DNA from: Beijerinckiaceae bacterium
GTDB taxonomy: Bacteria; Pseudomonadota; Alphaproteobacteria; Rhizobiales; Beijerinckiaceae
DNA length: 52,105 bases
Assembly (NCBI GenBank): GCA_947453205.1
Contig: CANGFT010000027.1
Span: forward strand, 1-52,105
Direction: 5' to 3'
Below are positions 36,617 to 46,041 of this stretch, one piece after another. The notes under the pieces were generated by a model that worked only from the letters and a program-made list of their open reading frames with translations, had not been told where the DNA came from and ran no database searches. Position 1 is the first letter of the stretch. Each line of letters begins with the position of its first letter. Both the position numbers and the translations under genes were made by a program.

Positions 36617-37258
36617 ATGCCGACAGATAAAATCCGCTACGATCTTCTCGTGCAGGAGGCGCTGCGGGGCGTCATGCAGAAAGTGCTTGGCGACGCCGCG
36701 CGCGACGGCATGCCCGGCGAGCACCATTTCTTCATCACCTTCCGGACCGATGCGCCGGGCGTGCGCATATCGGACCGCACGAAGGAGCGCTTCCCCGAGG
36801 AGATCACGATCATCCTCCAGCATCAGTTCTGGGATCTGAGCGTGACCGAGTTCGGCTTCGAGGTCGGCCTGTCCTTCTCCAATGTGCCGGAGCGCCTGAG
36901 CGTGCCCTGGGAGGCCGTGACCGGCTTCTTCGACCCTTCCGTCGATTTCGGCCTCAAGTTCGAGCTTCAGGATCCCGAGCCGGAAGTGGGCGCCAACGAC
37001 ACTGAACCCACCCCGCGCCTGTCCGCCGTGCCTGCGGCCAAACCCGCCGCCCGTTCCGACAAAGCGCCGCGCGGCGCGGGTTCGGAGCCCGATGAGGTCG
37101 CGCCCGCCGCCGCCAAGGCCGAGGGCAAGTCTGATGGCAAGTCTGAGGGCAAGCCGCAGGCGAAGTCCGCCAAAGCCGCCCCGCCAGCGGCCGAGAAAGC
37201 CGCGGACGGCGGCGACGCCAAGGTGGTCTCCATCGACGCCTTCCGCAAAAAAACCTGA
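36617..37258 (+). CDS. sspB: SspB, ClpXP adaptor for ssrA-tagged proteins (alpha type)
   Basis: A 213-residue adaptor that binds ssrA-tagged substrates and hands them to ClpXP. The folded N-terminal domain (MPTDKIRYDLLVQEALRGV at its start, GEHHFFITF in it) covers about residues 1-120, then a low-complexity Ala/Lys/Pro linker leads to a C-terminal ClpX-binding tail, VVSIDAFRKKT. It follows the tmRNA coding piece by about 60 bp, on the same strand. ATG 36617 matches the family start; an ATG at 36575 is possible. Confidence 0.94.
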   Translation: MPTDKIRYDLLVQEALRGVMQKVLGDAARDGMPGEHHFFITFRTDAPGVRISDRTKERFPEEITIILQHQFWDLSVTEFGFEVGLSFSNVPERLSVPWEAVTGFFDPSVDFGLKFELQDPEPEVGANDTEPTPRLSAVPAAKPAARSDKAPRGAGSEPDEVAPAAAKAEGKSDGKSEGKPQAKSAKAAPPAAEKAADGGDAKVVSIDAFRKKT

Positions 37259-37337
37259 TCCGCGTGATGGCTCTGGCGCTCAGCGCCCGATCAGCCCTAT
37301 GCTGGTCTGGTGACGGGCGTGCGCAGGAGAGCGGATC

Positions 37338-37535
37338 ATGGGCGAGGTCGTCAATCTCAAGCAGTTCAAAAAGGCCAGAGAGCGCAAGGAAGCCGAGCGT
37401 AAGGCGCAGGCTAACCGGCTGAGCTTCGGCCGCACCAAGGCCGAGCGCGAACAAACGCAAGGCGAGCGTGAGCGCGACGCCCGGCGTCTCGATGGACACA
37501 AGCTCGACGAGACGGACTCCACCCGGCATGAATGA
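37338..37535 (+). CDS. DUF4169 family small charged protein
   Basis: A 65-residue, highly charged, helical protein (VVNLKQFKKARERKEAERKA at its N-terminus) of the DUF4169 family. About half the residues are Lys, Arg, Glu or Asp, which suggests nucleic-acid or protein contacts, but the function is unknown. Its stop overlaps the start of the RHH_4 gene by 8 bp. Confidence 0.8.
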   Translation: MGEVVNLKQFKKARERKEAERKAQANRLSFGRTKAEREQTQGERERDARRLDGHKLDETDSTRHE

Positions 37536-37767
37536 GGCGGCCCCGATCGGAAGCCCGACGCGCATGGCGAAACATTCGCTGGTGATCGCGGGACACCGCA
37601 CCTCGATTTCGCTGGAGGACGCTTTCTGGTCGGGCCTCAAGCGCATCGCCGCAGCGGATGGCCGCGCGCTCGCGAGCATCGTGGCGGAGATCGACGCTGC
37701 GCGCGGCGAAGCGAATCTCTCCTCGGCCATCAGGGTCTTTGTGCTGAGCCGATTGACCCGCGCTTGA
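37528..37767 (+). CDS. Ribbon-helix-helix domain protein (RHH_4)
   Basis: A 79-residue protein with the RHH_4 pattern: KHSLVIAGHRTSISLEDAFW, then LASIVAEIDAARG and LSSAIRVFVL. It probably binds DNA as a dimer, though this subfamily has no known target. ATG 37528 overlaps DUF4169 by 8 bp; a second start at 37564 (MAKHSL) fits the family start better. It is 2 bp from the end of the convergent AsmA gene. Confidence 0.8.
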   Translation: MNEAAPIGSPTRMAKHSLVIAGHRTSISLEDAFWSGLKRIAAADGRALASIVAEIDAARGEANLSSAIRVFVLSRLTRA

Positions 37768-37769
37768 AG

Positions 37770-40700
37770 CTACTGCGGCAGCGACTCGATCAACCGCTCC
37801 ATCTCGCCCTTCTCAATATCGACGCGCGGACGCAGTCGCTCCAGCCGCGCCTGTTCGGCGAGATAGGCCGCCACCTCCCGCTCGCGGCGATGCAGAAAAT
37901 CAAGGCCCCGCTTGCGCCGGGCGAAGAAAGCGCGCTCGCGCAGATCGGCCTCCAGCGCCTCGATGCGGGCGCTTTCGCGCGCGACGGCGCGCACGGCGAG
38001 GCCGTTGATGAAGGGGCCGGCCTCGATTTCGCGCTGCGGGGCGCCGAAGGGGCCGCGCATGACGAGGGCGACCCTGGGGGCAGGCTCGCTCCAGTCTTTG
38101 GGCAGGGCGCTGATCGGCAACTCGACCCGCGCCTCCAGCGCCATGCGGCGCAGATCAAGCGAGGCGGTGAGATCGGATGAGGCGAGCCGGAGCACGCCGC
38201 TGGCCAAGCGCGCATCAAGGTCGCGCGGGCCCAGAACCATCGCCGCCTTGTCGAGCTCCCGGCGCAGGGCGCCCAGAAAGTCATTCTCGGAAATATAGAG
38301 CCTGCCGGCCTCGGCCTCGGCCATGACCCGCGCGGGCGCGCCCGGATCGGCCTGGGGAAGCGTGACGGCGCGCACCCGCACCAGGCCGGTCCCCGCGAGC
38401 CCAGCCACGAGGGCCTCCGGGCTCTCGCCCGTCGCCGTGAAGTCCAGACTTGCGTCAAACAGACCCCGCGGCCAGGCGCCCGGCAGAAACTGATCGCTCG
38501 CCTCGCCCGCGCCCGACATGAAGACCGAAGCGCCATCGCGCCGCAGGGCAAGCCGCCCGGCGATCCGCCCCTGCCCCAGAGCCGCCGTCAGGTCGGTCAG
38601 GGCGAGGACGCCCGGCGCCAAAGCCAGCCGCAGGCTCGCCTGCGAGCCTGTGACCCCCTCCATGATGACCACCTGCCCCGCCCTCAGGCGAAGATCGACC
38701 TCAGGGGGCGCCGCGAGGCCCGGCCCGAACCGCGCCGGGCTCCAGAGCGCGCCGCGCGCGGGCGCCGGGGCGCCCAGCAGAAGGGCGGCGAAGGCGGGGA
38801 CATTGGCGCGGTCAAGATCAAGCGCGCCGGATATTTTCAGCCCCCCCTGCCGCTTCGCCGTGATCTCGCCCTTGACGCCGACGCCCAGGACCGAGCCCGT
38901 CAGCCCGGTCAGGGCAAGCGCGCCATCGCCGAAGGTCAGGGCCGCACGGGCGTCGATGGGCAGGCTCTGGGTGATGTCGGGCGGGCCCTGACCGATCAAG
39001 CGCAGAAAGGGCGCAGCGTCGCTCGCTTTCAACCGCAGATCGCCGCTCGCCTGCGCCAGATCGCCCGAGACCGCGCCGCGAAAACCAAGATCAATCCCCG
39101 CGATGAGGCCGGAGGCGTCAATCCGGTAGGAGCCATCGGGCAGGCCCGCCGCATTGGCCTGCAGCGTCGCGGCGCCGACGCCCCCAAGGGGGAGCGTCTC
39201 CACCCCGAGTTGACGCAGAAGCATTGGGGCGTCGCGGCTTTCGGCGGAGATCCGCCCCCCTTCGGGCTTCAAAGCCGCCTGCCAGCGCGCGCCTCGGGCG
39301 GTGGCGTCAAAGGCGAGGCTGGCGAGGCGCAGGGGCTGCGCGGCCGCTTCGCGCTGCGCCCGAAGGTTCAGGTTCAGGCGCAGGGGCGAGAGCGACACGG
39401 CCCGCACGAAGAGGCCATCGGAGAGCGGCCCCGGCGCGACCCGGCGGGCGAAAGCCGCGAGATCGACGAGGCGCTCGGCCTCGACGCGCACATCGAGCGC
39501 GCCGTCCGTTGCGTTCAGGCCGCCGGATGCGGTGACGTCCGCCCCGCCAAGACCGGCGATGGAGAAGTTTTCCAGACGCAGGCCCGCGCTGTCCTGCAGG
39601 AGCTTGAGGCGGATGCGCCCTGCGTCGATCACCCCCTCGCCAAAACGCGCCACCCGGATCGCCTTGGCGTCGAGGGCGATGGCGATGTCGGCGTCAGCCA
39701 GAGCGCCGCCCGTCCAGGAGAGGTCGGGCATGCCATCGAGGTCGAGGGCATCGGAGGAAAGGTCCGCATAGAGCCTTGCGCGCTCCCCGCCTATGGGGCG
39801 GGTGAAGGCTGCGGCGCCGGAGAAGCTTGAACGATCCGCCTTGAACGTCAGCTTGGGAGCGGCGAAGCCTGCCGCTGACCATTCAAGGCCCGCAGCCGCC
39901 TCGACGCTGCGCACGGGCGAGGCGCGCAAGGCGCCCGCGAGCTGCGGCAGGGCGGGCGCGAGCCAATCCCCCAACCGCGCAAGGTCTCGCGCCTCCGCCG
40001 CCGCCTGCCCGCGAAAGCGCGGCGCCGATCCCGCCTCGACCTGCCCATCGAGCAGGATGCGAGAGCGTCCCGGCCCGGCGCCGGACAAGCGAAGGGCTGC
40101 GGGCGCGCCGGGGACGAGCCGCGCATCGAGCGAAAGATCGGTGATGGTCTCGCCGCCGAGATAAGTGGCGGGCGAGGCGAGGGTCACGCGCAGGGGAAAG
40201 GGCGCCGCGATGGCCTCCACAAACTGCAGGGCGTCGGGCGAGGTCTCCGCGAGGGTCTTGTCGAGATCGATCTGGCGGGCGCTCAGGGCCACCTCCCCCT
40301 GCGCCTGCGGCCCCAGGATGAAACGGGCGGCGCCGCCCAGCAGAATGGGCGCAGCCTCCGCGCCAAGGCGCAGCTCCATGGGCTCCAGCGCGAGATGGCT
40401 CGGATCAAGCATGGCGACGCCCACCGCGCGCCAGGGCGCCGGACGTTTGCCCGACAGGATGAACGGCCCTTCAAAACCGGAACGCGCACCCAGCAGCAAG
40501 GCGCCGTCGATGTCGATGCGGGGCGCGCCCGCGCTCTCGTCGCTGACGAACTTCAGCCGAAGCCTGTCGCCCTCCCGCGCGCCCGTGCTGAAGCGGAAGG
40601 CCACCCGCTCGCCCGCGCGCGCAAAGGAGCCCGCGCCGCGAAAAGGCCCCTGCAAGGCGGCGGCTTCGGCCTGAAGATCGAGCCCGGAAAATGTGGCCTC

Positions 40701-41141
40701 GCCGCCGGGGGCGCTCAGGGTCAAAGTCCCGTCCTTGACCACGATCCGTTCGAACTGAAGATCCGGCAGGGGCGGCAGGGAGGGCAAGGCGCCTGCGCCA
40801 TCGAGCGCGATGCGAAGCTGCGGCGCCTCAAGGCTGGCGTCGAGAAAGCGCAATTCGCCATGCAGAAGCGCCGTCACCGCAAGCTCAAGCCGCACCGCGC
40901 CCGTGCGCAGGCTGGCGGGACCGCCCTGCCCCAGCGACAAGCCGCCAAGTTCGAGGCGCGGCGTCGGCAGGAAGGCGAGCCCGATGGCGCCGCGCGTCTC
41001 GACCGGGGCGCCGATGGCCCGGGATAGCTGCGTCTCGATGAAGGCGCGCTGCTGCGTCCAGTCGACGAACCACGGCCCCACCAGCGCCGCGGTCAAGGCG
41101 GCGATGAGGATGGAGGCGAGAATGGTCAGGCTTTCGCGCAA
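37770..41141 (-). CDS. Large AsmA-like protein (envelope lipid transport family)
   Basis: A 1123-residue protein with one N-terminal membrane segment (ILASILIAALTAALVGPWFV) and a long beta-rich periplasmic part. The AsmA signature region is PVETRGAIGLAFLPTPRLELGGLSLG near residues 46-71, and many LxLxG-type strands repeat through the rest. Such proteins form bridge-like grooves that move phospholipids to the outer membrane. The C-terminal 50 residues are charged and helical (RARLEALEAD-like, ERAFFARRKRG). TTG at 41141 with AGGGACC upstream is the best start. It has no near partner gene. Confidence 0.85.
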   Translation of the reverse strand: MRESLTILASILIAALTAALVGPWFVDWTQQRAFIETQLSRAIGAPVETRGAIGLAFLPTPRLELGGLSLGQGGPASLRTGAVRLELAVTALLHGELRFLDASLEAPQLRIALDGAGALPSLPPLPDLQFERIVVKDGTLTLSAPGGEATFSGLDLQAEAAALQGPFRGAGSFARAGERVAFRFSTGAREGDRLRLKFVSDESAGAPRIDIDGALLLGARSGFEGPFILSGKRPAPWRAVGVAMLDPSHLALEPMELRLGAEAAPILLGGAARFILGPQAQGEVALSARQIDLDKTLAETSPDALQFVEAIAAPFPLRVTLASPATYLGGETITDLSLDARLVPGAPAALRLSGAGPGRSRILLDGQVEAGSAPRFRGQAAAEARDLARLGDWLAPALPQLAGALRASPVRSVEAAAGLEWSAAGFAAPKLTFKADRSSFSGAAAFTRPIGGERARLYADLSSDALDLDGMPDLSWTGGALADADIAIALDAKAIRVARFGEGVIDAGRIRLKLLQDSAGLRLENFSIAGLGGADVTASGGLNATDGALDVRVEAERLVDLAAFARRVAPGPLSDGLFVRAVSLSPLRLNLNLRAQREAAAQPLRLASLAFDATARGARWQAALKPEGGRISAESRDAPMLLRQLGVETLPLGGVGAATLQANAAGLPDGSYRIDASGLIAGIDLGFRGAVSGDLAQASGDLRLKASDAAPFLRLIGQGPPDITQSLPIDARAALTFGDGALALTGLTGSVLGVGVKGEITAKRQGGLKISGALDLDRANVPAFAALLLGAPAPARGALWSPARFGPGLAAPPEVDLRLRAGQVVIMEGVTGSQASLRLALAPGVLALTDLTAALGQGRIAGRLALRRDGASVFMSGAGEASDQFLPGAWPRGLFDASLDFTATGESPEALVAGLAGTGLVRVRAVTLPQADPGAPARVMAEAEAGRLYISENDFLGALRRELDKAAMVLGPRDLDARLASGVLRLASSDLTASLDLRRMALEARVELPISALPKDWSEPAPRVALVMRGPFGAPQREIEAGPFINGLAVRAVARESARIEALEADLRERAFFARRKRGLDFLHRREREVAAYLAEQARLERLRPRVDIEKGEMERLIESLPQ

Positions 41142-41233
41142 AGTCTGGTCCCTGGGCGCAGTCGCCTACACTCTAGCCTGATTCATGGCGGCTTCGTGAA
41201 GGCTGCGCTGAAATCAGTCGAAACCGACCAGCT

Positions 41234-43642
41234 TCAAGCGCCCTGCGCCTCAACGAAACTATCCAGCACCATCTTGCGCCCGGCCTTGTCGAATTCGACC
41301 GTGAGCTTGTTGCCGTCGACCGAGGCCACGGTGCCATTGCCGAATTTGATATGGAACACCCGCGCGCCCGGCTCGAAAGAAGAGGCGCTGCTGGACTTCG
41401 CCACCAGCTCGCCCTCGATCAGGGCAGGCGCCTTGCGGCCGCTCCAGCTCTGGGACGCCTTGGCCTGCGGGCCCTTCGACCAGGCGGCGGACCCGCCGCC
41501 CGCCTCACTGCGGCGCTGCTGGGCGCGCTGCCAGCCGGGGGTCGAATAGGTTGACGCATAGGAATCCTGATTGGCGAAACGCGACTGGGCGTAGCCGCCA
41601 TAGCTCGTGCCGGTCGCAGCCTCCACCACCTCCACATGGTCGGCGGGGAGCTCATCAAGGAAACGCGAGGGGATCGTCGTCTGCCAGAGGCCGTGGATGC
41701 GGCGGTTGGTGGCGAAATAAATCTTCGCCCGCCGCTTGGCGCGGGTGACGCCGACATAGGCGAGGCGGCGCTCCTCCTCAAGGCCGGCGCGGCCGTTTTC
41801 ATCGAGGGAGCGCTGGTGGGGAAAGAGCCCCTCCTCCCAGCCCGGCAGATAGACCGTCTCGAACTCCAGCCCCTTGGCGGCATGAAGCGTCATGATCGAC
41901 ACATGGGCGCCGCCCTCGCGGTTCTCCGCATCCATGACAAGCGAGACATGCTCGAGGAAGCCGCCGAGATCGGGAAACTCCTCCATGGAGCGCACGAGCT
42001 CCTTGAGGTTTTCGAGCCGCCCCGCCGCATCGGCGGAGCGATCATTGCGCCACATGTCCGTATAGCCGGACTCCTCGAGAATGGTCTCGGCGAGTTCGCT
42101 ATGGCGCATGTTGTCGACGAGCAAGGACCAGCGGGTGAAATCCGTCACCAGCGCGCGCAGCGACCCGCGCGCCTTCGGCTTCAGCTCCTCGGTCTCCACG
42201 ATCACCCGCGCCGCCTGCATCAGGGGGATGCGCGCGCTGCGGGCGTAGTTATGAAGGGACTGCAAGGTGGCGTCGCCGAGGCCGCGCTTGGGCGTATTGA
42301 AGATGCGTTCGAAGGCGAGATCGTCATTGGGCTGGGCGATGCAGCGCAGATAGGCGAGGGCGTCGCGGATCTCCGCCCGCTCATAAAAGCGCGGGCCGCC
42401 GATGACGCGATAGGGAAGCCCCAGCGTGATGAAGCGCTCTTCGAATTCGCGCATCTGGAAGGAGGCGCGCACGAGGATGGCGACCTCGTCGAGATCGGCG
42501 CCCTTGCGCTGCAGCTGCTCGATGTCCTCGCCGATGTTGCGGGCCTCTTCCTCCGAGTCCCAGACGCCGGTGACGGTCGGCATTTCCCCGTCTTCGCCAT
42601 CGGTGAACAGGGTTTTTCCAAGGCGGCCGCCGTTATGGGAGATGAGGTGCGCGGCGGCGGCGAGGATATGGCCGGTCGAGCGATAGTTGCGTTCGAGGCG
42701 GATCACCTTGGCGCCGGGAAAATCCTTGTCGAAGCGCAGGATGTTGTCGACCTCCGCGCCGCGCCAGCCATAGATCGACTGATCGTCATCGCCCACGCAG
42801 CAGACGTTCTGGCGCCCCTGCGCCAGCAAACGCAGCCATAGATACTGGACGGTGTTGGTGTCCTGATATTCGTCCACGAGAATATAGCGGAAGCGGTTCT
42901 GGAACTGCTGCAGGACATCGGGATGTTCGCGCATCAGGCGAAGGCTCTCCAGCAGGAGATCGCCGAAGTCCACGGCGTTCAGCGTCTTCAGCCGCGCCTG
43001 ATACATGGCGTAGAGCTTGCCGCCCTTGCCATTGGCGAAGGCGCCAGCCTCGCCGCCGGGCACGCGGGAGGGATCGAGGCCGCGATTCTTCCAGTTGTCG
43101 ATCTGATGGGCGAGCGCCCTTGCGGGCCAGCGCTTGTCGTCCACATCCTCCGCCTGCAGCACCTGCTTCAACAGGCGGATCTGATCGTCGGTGTCGAGAA
43201 TGGTGAAGGTGGACTGGAGGCCCACGAGCTCGGCATGGCGGCGCAGGATCTTGGCGCCGATGGAGTGGAAGGTGCCGAGCCAGGGCATGCCCTCGGCGCC
43301 CGGCCCCGCCAGCATGCCGATGCGCTCCTTCATCTCGCGCGCGGCCTTGTTGGTGAAGGTGACCGCCAGAATTTCATGTGGACGCGCCCGGCCCGTCGCG
43401 ATGATATGGGCGATGCGGGTGGTGAGCACGCGCGTCTTGCCAGTGCCCGCGCCCGCCAGCACCAGCACCGGACCATCCATGGACTCGACGGCCTCGCGCT
43501 GCTCGGGATTGAGCCCTTCGAGATAACGCGGCGCCCCGGCGGCGGAGGCGAGGGCGCGCGCGGCGATGCCGCCAGCGCGAGGCGCAGGCGCCAGCACGTA
43601 ATCGGGCTCGTCAGCGTCGGACAGATCGAAGGGATCGGACAA
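41234..43642 (-). CDS. uvrD: ATP-dependent DNA helicase UvrD/PcrA
   Basis: An 802-residue superfamily 1 helicase. Walker A is AGAGTGKT (residues 63-70), Walker B LVDEYQDTN, motif III VGDDDQSIYGWRGA, with LERNYRST, and a late AAKGLEFETVYLPGWEEG and GVTRAKRR. The C-terminal Tudor-like piece (IKFGNGTVASVDGNKLTVEFDKAG by its ends) binds RNA polymerase in PcrA. It acts in nucleotide excision and mismatch repair. TTG 43642 is the likely start. Confidence 0.95.
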   Translation of the reverse strand: MSDPFDLSDADEPDYVLAPAPRAGGIAARALASAAGAPRYLEGLNPEQREAVESMDGPVLVLAGAGTGKTRVLTTRIAHIIATGRARPHEILAVTFTNKAAREMKERIGMLAGPGAEGMPWLGTFHSIGAKILRRHAELVGLQSTFTILDTDDQIRLLKQVLQAEDVDDKRWPARALAHQIDNWKNRGLDPSRVPGGEAGAFANGKGGKLYAMYQARLKTLNAVDFGDLLLESLRLMREHPDVLQQFQNRFRYILVDEYQDTNTVQYLWLRLLAQGRQNVCCVGDDDQSIYGWRGAEVDNILRFDKDFPGAKVIRLERNYRSTGHILAAAAHLISHNGGRLGKTLFTDGEDGEMPTVTGVWDSEEEARNIGEDIEQLQRKGADLDEVAILVRASFQMREFEERFITLGLPYRVIGGPRFYERAEIRDALAYLRCIAQPNDDLAFERIFNTPKRGLGDATLQSLHNYARSARIPLMQAARVIVETEELKPKARGSLRALVTDFTRWSLLVDNMRHSELAETILEESGYTDMWRNDRSADAAGRLENLKELVRSMEEFPDLGGFLEHVSLVMDAENREGGAHVSIMTLHAAKGLEFETVYLPGWEEGLFPHQRSLDENGRAGLEEERRLAYVGVTRAKRRAKIYFATNRRIHGLWQTTIPSRFLDELPADHVEVVEAATGTSYGGYAQSRFANQDSYASTYSTPGWQRAQQRRSEAGGGSAAWSKGPQAKASQSWSGRKAPALIEGELVAKSSSASSFEPGARVFHIKFGNGTVASVDGNKLTVEFDKAGRKMVLDSFVEAQGA

Positions 43643-43720
43643 GGGAGAGCGGCTCCGGGCGAGAACAGAATAGGAATCTTCTACGCCGTCACGCGCCCGC
43701 TGACCACCCCCGAATGACCC

Positions 43721-44554
43721 TTATGGGCTTGCTTCAACGGCCAAAAGCGCCGCCGCCAACAGCTTCGCCATACGGGCCTGTCCGGTCGCGGTGTGGTGGC
43801 AAAGGCCGTCCCGCAGATCCCCGGGCGACAGTTCGGCGTCCGTATCCGCCCCGCGATGGAGGCCACGGGCGGGATCGGGCAGGCTGCGCTGGGCCTGCGC
43901 GACCGGATTGTCCGGCTTCCAGGCAGGATCGCACCGGGTGGTGACCGAGACGAAAACAGGCGCGGTCATGCCCTGCGCGCGCCAGCGGCCGAGCAAGGTT
44001 TCAAAGCGGCTCCGGTAATCGGCGGCGCTCATGCCGTGGTCGGCGTCGGTCTCGCCCTGATGCCAGATGGCGTGGGTGACGCGATAGCGGGCTTGCAGCG
44101 CATCCAGCCCCTGACGCAGCACGGGGGCGAGGTCGCCATCGACCCAACGGGCGATCGACGTTCCCCCGACCGCCACGGGCGCCAGCACCACGCGGTCGAA
44201 GCGGCCTGAACGGATCAGCTCATCCGCCATGGGCGTGAGGCTCTCGCCCTCAACCCAGTTGGCGCCCAGCAGAGGCGAGGCGGCGATGGAGCAGGCGCCG
44301 TCGAAGAAAGCAAGGACACGGGCAGGGAACGCTGTCCGCAGGCGTCTTTCGCCGAAATTGGCGACGTTGGATTGGCCCGCGACGAAGACGACCGCCGTGC
44401 GCCCATCCTGCGGGGGACAGGGGACAGGGGTTTTCAGTGCGTCGGCGATGAGGCGGCCATAAGCGTCTGTGGACCGCTGCGCCATTTGGGCGAGGGGGGC
44501 AAGCACATGAGCGCCGACGATGACGCAAAGCAGCAGCAAAATCCTGCGCATCAT
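43721..44554 (-). CDS. SASA-domain carbohydrate esterase-like secreted protein
   Basis: A 277-residue protein with an N-terminal signal or anchor (ILLLLCVIVGAHVLAPLA) and the SGNH/SASA motifs: GQSN (60-63, Ser62 as nucleophile), WHQGETD (164-170) and DGLCHHT (249-255; Asp249 with His253 or His254). Members remove acetyl groups from sialic acids and xylans. Its start is 1 bp from the stop of the upstream membrane gene, so they are translated together. Substrate unknown. Confidence 0.87.
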   Translation of the reverse strand: MMRRILLLLCVIVGAHVLAPLAQMAQRSTDAYGRLIADALKTPVPCPPQDGRTAVVFVAGQSNVANFGERRLRTAFPARVLAFFDGACSIAASPLLGANWVEGESLTPMADELIRSGRFDRVVLAPVAVGGTSIARWVDGDLAPVLRQGLDALQARYRVTHAIWHQGETDADHGMSAADYRSRFETLLGRWRAQGMTAPVFVSVTTRCDPAWKPDNPVAQAQRSLPDPARGLHRGADTDAELSPGDLRDGLCHHTATGQARMAKLLAAALLAVEASP

Positions 44555-44555
44555 C

Positions 44556-45137
44556 TCAGAGCCCCGTGACGAATTTGGCCATGACGACGATCATGGCGAT
44601 CTGCATGAGGCCCTGAAAGCCGACGAGATAGACATAGCTTTTCAACAGCCGTCCGATGCGCTCGCGGTCGGGCTCGGGCTTGCGCAATTCGAGATAGACA
44701 CGGACATTGGTCGGCAGGAGCACCCCGAGGCCCTGCACGGTCAGAATGGTGATGATGACAAGCGCCGCCAGCACCCAGCCATATTGCGGCCAGGAAACCT
44801 CCAGAAAACCGAGTTGTTTCGCATGAAACCAGCCCGTCGTGCCCGTGATGATGGCGAGCGTCGGCATCAGGAAGAGCGTGCGCGGCACAAGGCGCATGGT
44901 CACCGCACGGCGCGCCTCGAAAGGCGCCGAGCGCAGGGCCGGCCCAACGAAAAAGCCCATGAAAAGGTCGATGCCGGTCCACAAGACGCCGGCCATCACA
45001 TGCATGAAGTTCAGCGCGAACGTATTGTCCAGCCTGATGACGACGACCATGAGCGCGAGCAGTCCCGCATAGCCTGCGACATGCCAGGGATTGACGGAGG
45101 GGGCGGCGTCCTGCGGCGCTTCAAGGGCTTGCGACAT
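44556..45137 (-). CDS. Integral membrane protein (CopD/DUF2269-like, four to five segments)
   Basis: A 193-residue protein with five likely membrane segments (HVAGYAGLLALMVVVIRL, LNFMHVMAGVLWTGIDLFMGFFVG, TLFLMPTLAIITGTTGWF, WVLAALVIITILTVQGL, LLKSYVYLVGFQGLMQIAMIV). The HVMAGVLWTGIDLF segment has the form of haem-linked or copper-handling membrane proteins of the DUF2269/CopD kind, but this is a loose likeness. ATG 45137 follows AGGATA. It is divergent from the DUF924 gene and coupled to the esterase. Confidence 0.8.
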   Translation of the reverse strand: MSQALEAPQDAAPSVNPWHVAGYAGLLALMVVVIRLDNTFALNFMHVMAGVLWTGIDLFMGFFVGPALRSAPFEARRAVTMRLVPRTLFLMPTLAIITGTTGWFHAKQLGFLEVSWPQYGWVLAALVIITILTVQGLGVLLPTNVRVYLELRKPEPDRERIGRLLKSYVYLVGFQGLMQIAMIVVMAKFVTGL

Positions 45138-45202
45138 GAGGTATCCTGTGGCGGCGGACATGCTAGATTGACGCCAGCGCCCACATGCCCAAGCGACGCA
45201 TC

Positions 45203-45736
45203 ATGTATACCGTAACGCCGCAGGACGTCATCTCTTTCTGGCTTGAAGCCGGACCATCGCTATGGTTCGCGCAGGACCGGGATTTCGACGCGCGCCTGCG
45301 CTGGGCATTCTTTGGCGCGCAGCAGGCGGCGGCGAGAGGCGACCTCGACCATTGGCGCACGACGCCCGAAGGGGCGCTGGCCCTGATCCTTCTCCTCGAC
45401 CAGTTCCCGCGCAATATCTATCGCGGCCTCGCCCGCGCCTTCGCGACCGACGCAAAAGCGCTCGCCGTCGCCCATCAGGCCATCGAGGCGGGTTTCGACG
45501 CGCGGTACGAGCCCCCGCTGCGGCGGTTCTTCTACCTGCCCATGATGCATGCGGAGGATCTGGCGGAGCAGGATTTCTGCATCGGGAAATGCAGGGCCTG
45601 CGGCGATGAGGAAGGCGTGAAGCACGGCCTCATCCACCGCGAAGCCATCGCCCGTTTCGGCCGCTTCCCCTATCGCAACGCGGTGCTGGGGCGGGTGAAC
45701 AGGCCCGACGAAACCGCCTTCCTCGCAGGCCCGTGA
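45203..45736 (+). CDS. DUF924 family protein
   Basis: A 177-residue helical protein of the DUF924 family: TPQDVISFWLEAGPSLWFAQDRDFD at its start, LLLDQFPRNIYRG in the middle and FGRFPYRNAVLGR near the end. The family is a TPR-like cytoplasmic protein of unknown function. Start ATG 45203 or ATG 45185. Its 3' end is 1 bp from the end of the convergent small Cys-rich gene. Confidence 0.88.
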   Translation: MYTVTPQDVISFWLEAGPSLWFAQDRDFDARLRWAFFGAQQAAARGDLDHWRTTPEGALALILLLDQFPRNIYRGLARAFATDAKALAVAHQAIEAGFDARYEPPLRRFFYLPMMHAEDLAEQDFCIGKCRACGDEEGVKHGLIHREAIARFGRFPYRNAVLGRVNRPDETAFLAGP

Positions 45737-45737
45737 C

Positions 45738-46004
45738 TCACGGCTCTTTCTTCACCCGGCAGATCGGCGGGCCCGGCGTGCAGGCGATGCCGGGCGTCGA
45801 ACATTGCATCTCGCCATTGGCGCTGCGCAAACAGACCTGACAGCCGTTGGACCATTCAGTGCAAAGGGGATTGTCGCGGCCGAAGCTGAAGACGGTCGCT
45901 GGCGCGCCTTCAGGCGAAGGGGCCGCAGGCGCATCGTCCGCGCGCGCCGCGCAGGCGAGGGTCAGGCATGCAATGGCGAGAAGCAGGGAGCGAAGGCTGG
46001 ACAT
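45738..46004 (-). CDS. Small secreted cysteine-rich protein
   Basis: An 88-residue protein with a signal peptide (LLLAIACLTLACAARAD, cleavage near residue 22) and a 66-residue mature part with six cysteines (48, 55, 58, 68, 75, 82), probably in three disulfides. A lipobox is not clear. No known fold is recognised. It lies between the UGM-like flavoprotein gene (38 bp downstream of the stop in the other direction) and DUF924. Function unknown. Confidence 0.7.
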   Translation of the reverse strand: MSSLRSLLLAIACLTLACAARADDAPAAPSPEGAPATVFSFGRDNPLCTEWSNGCQVCLRSANGEMQCSTPGIACTPGPPICRVKKEP

Positions 46005-46041
46005 GCGCGCAGTCTAGTCGAAGCCAGCCCCCGCCGCCAGA

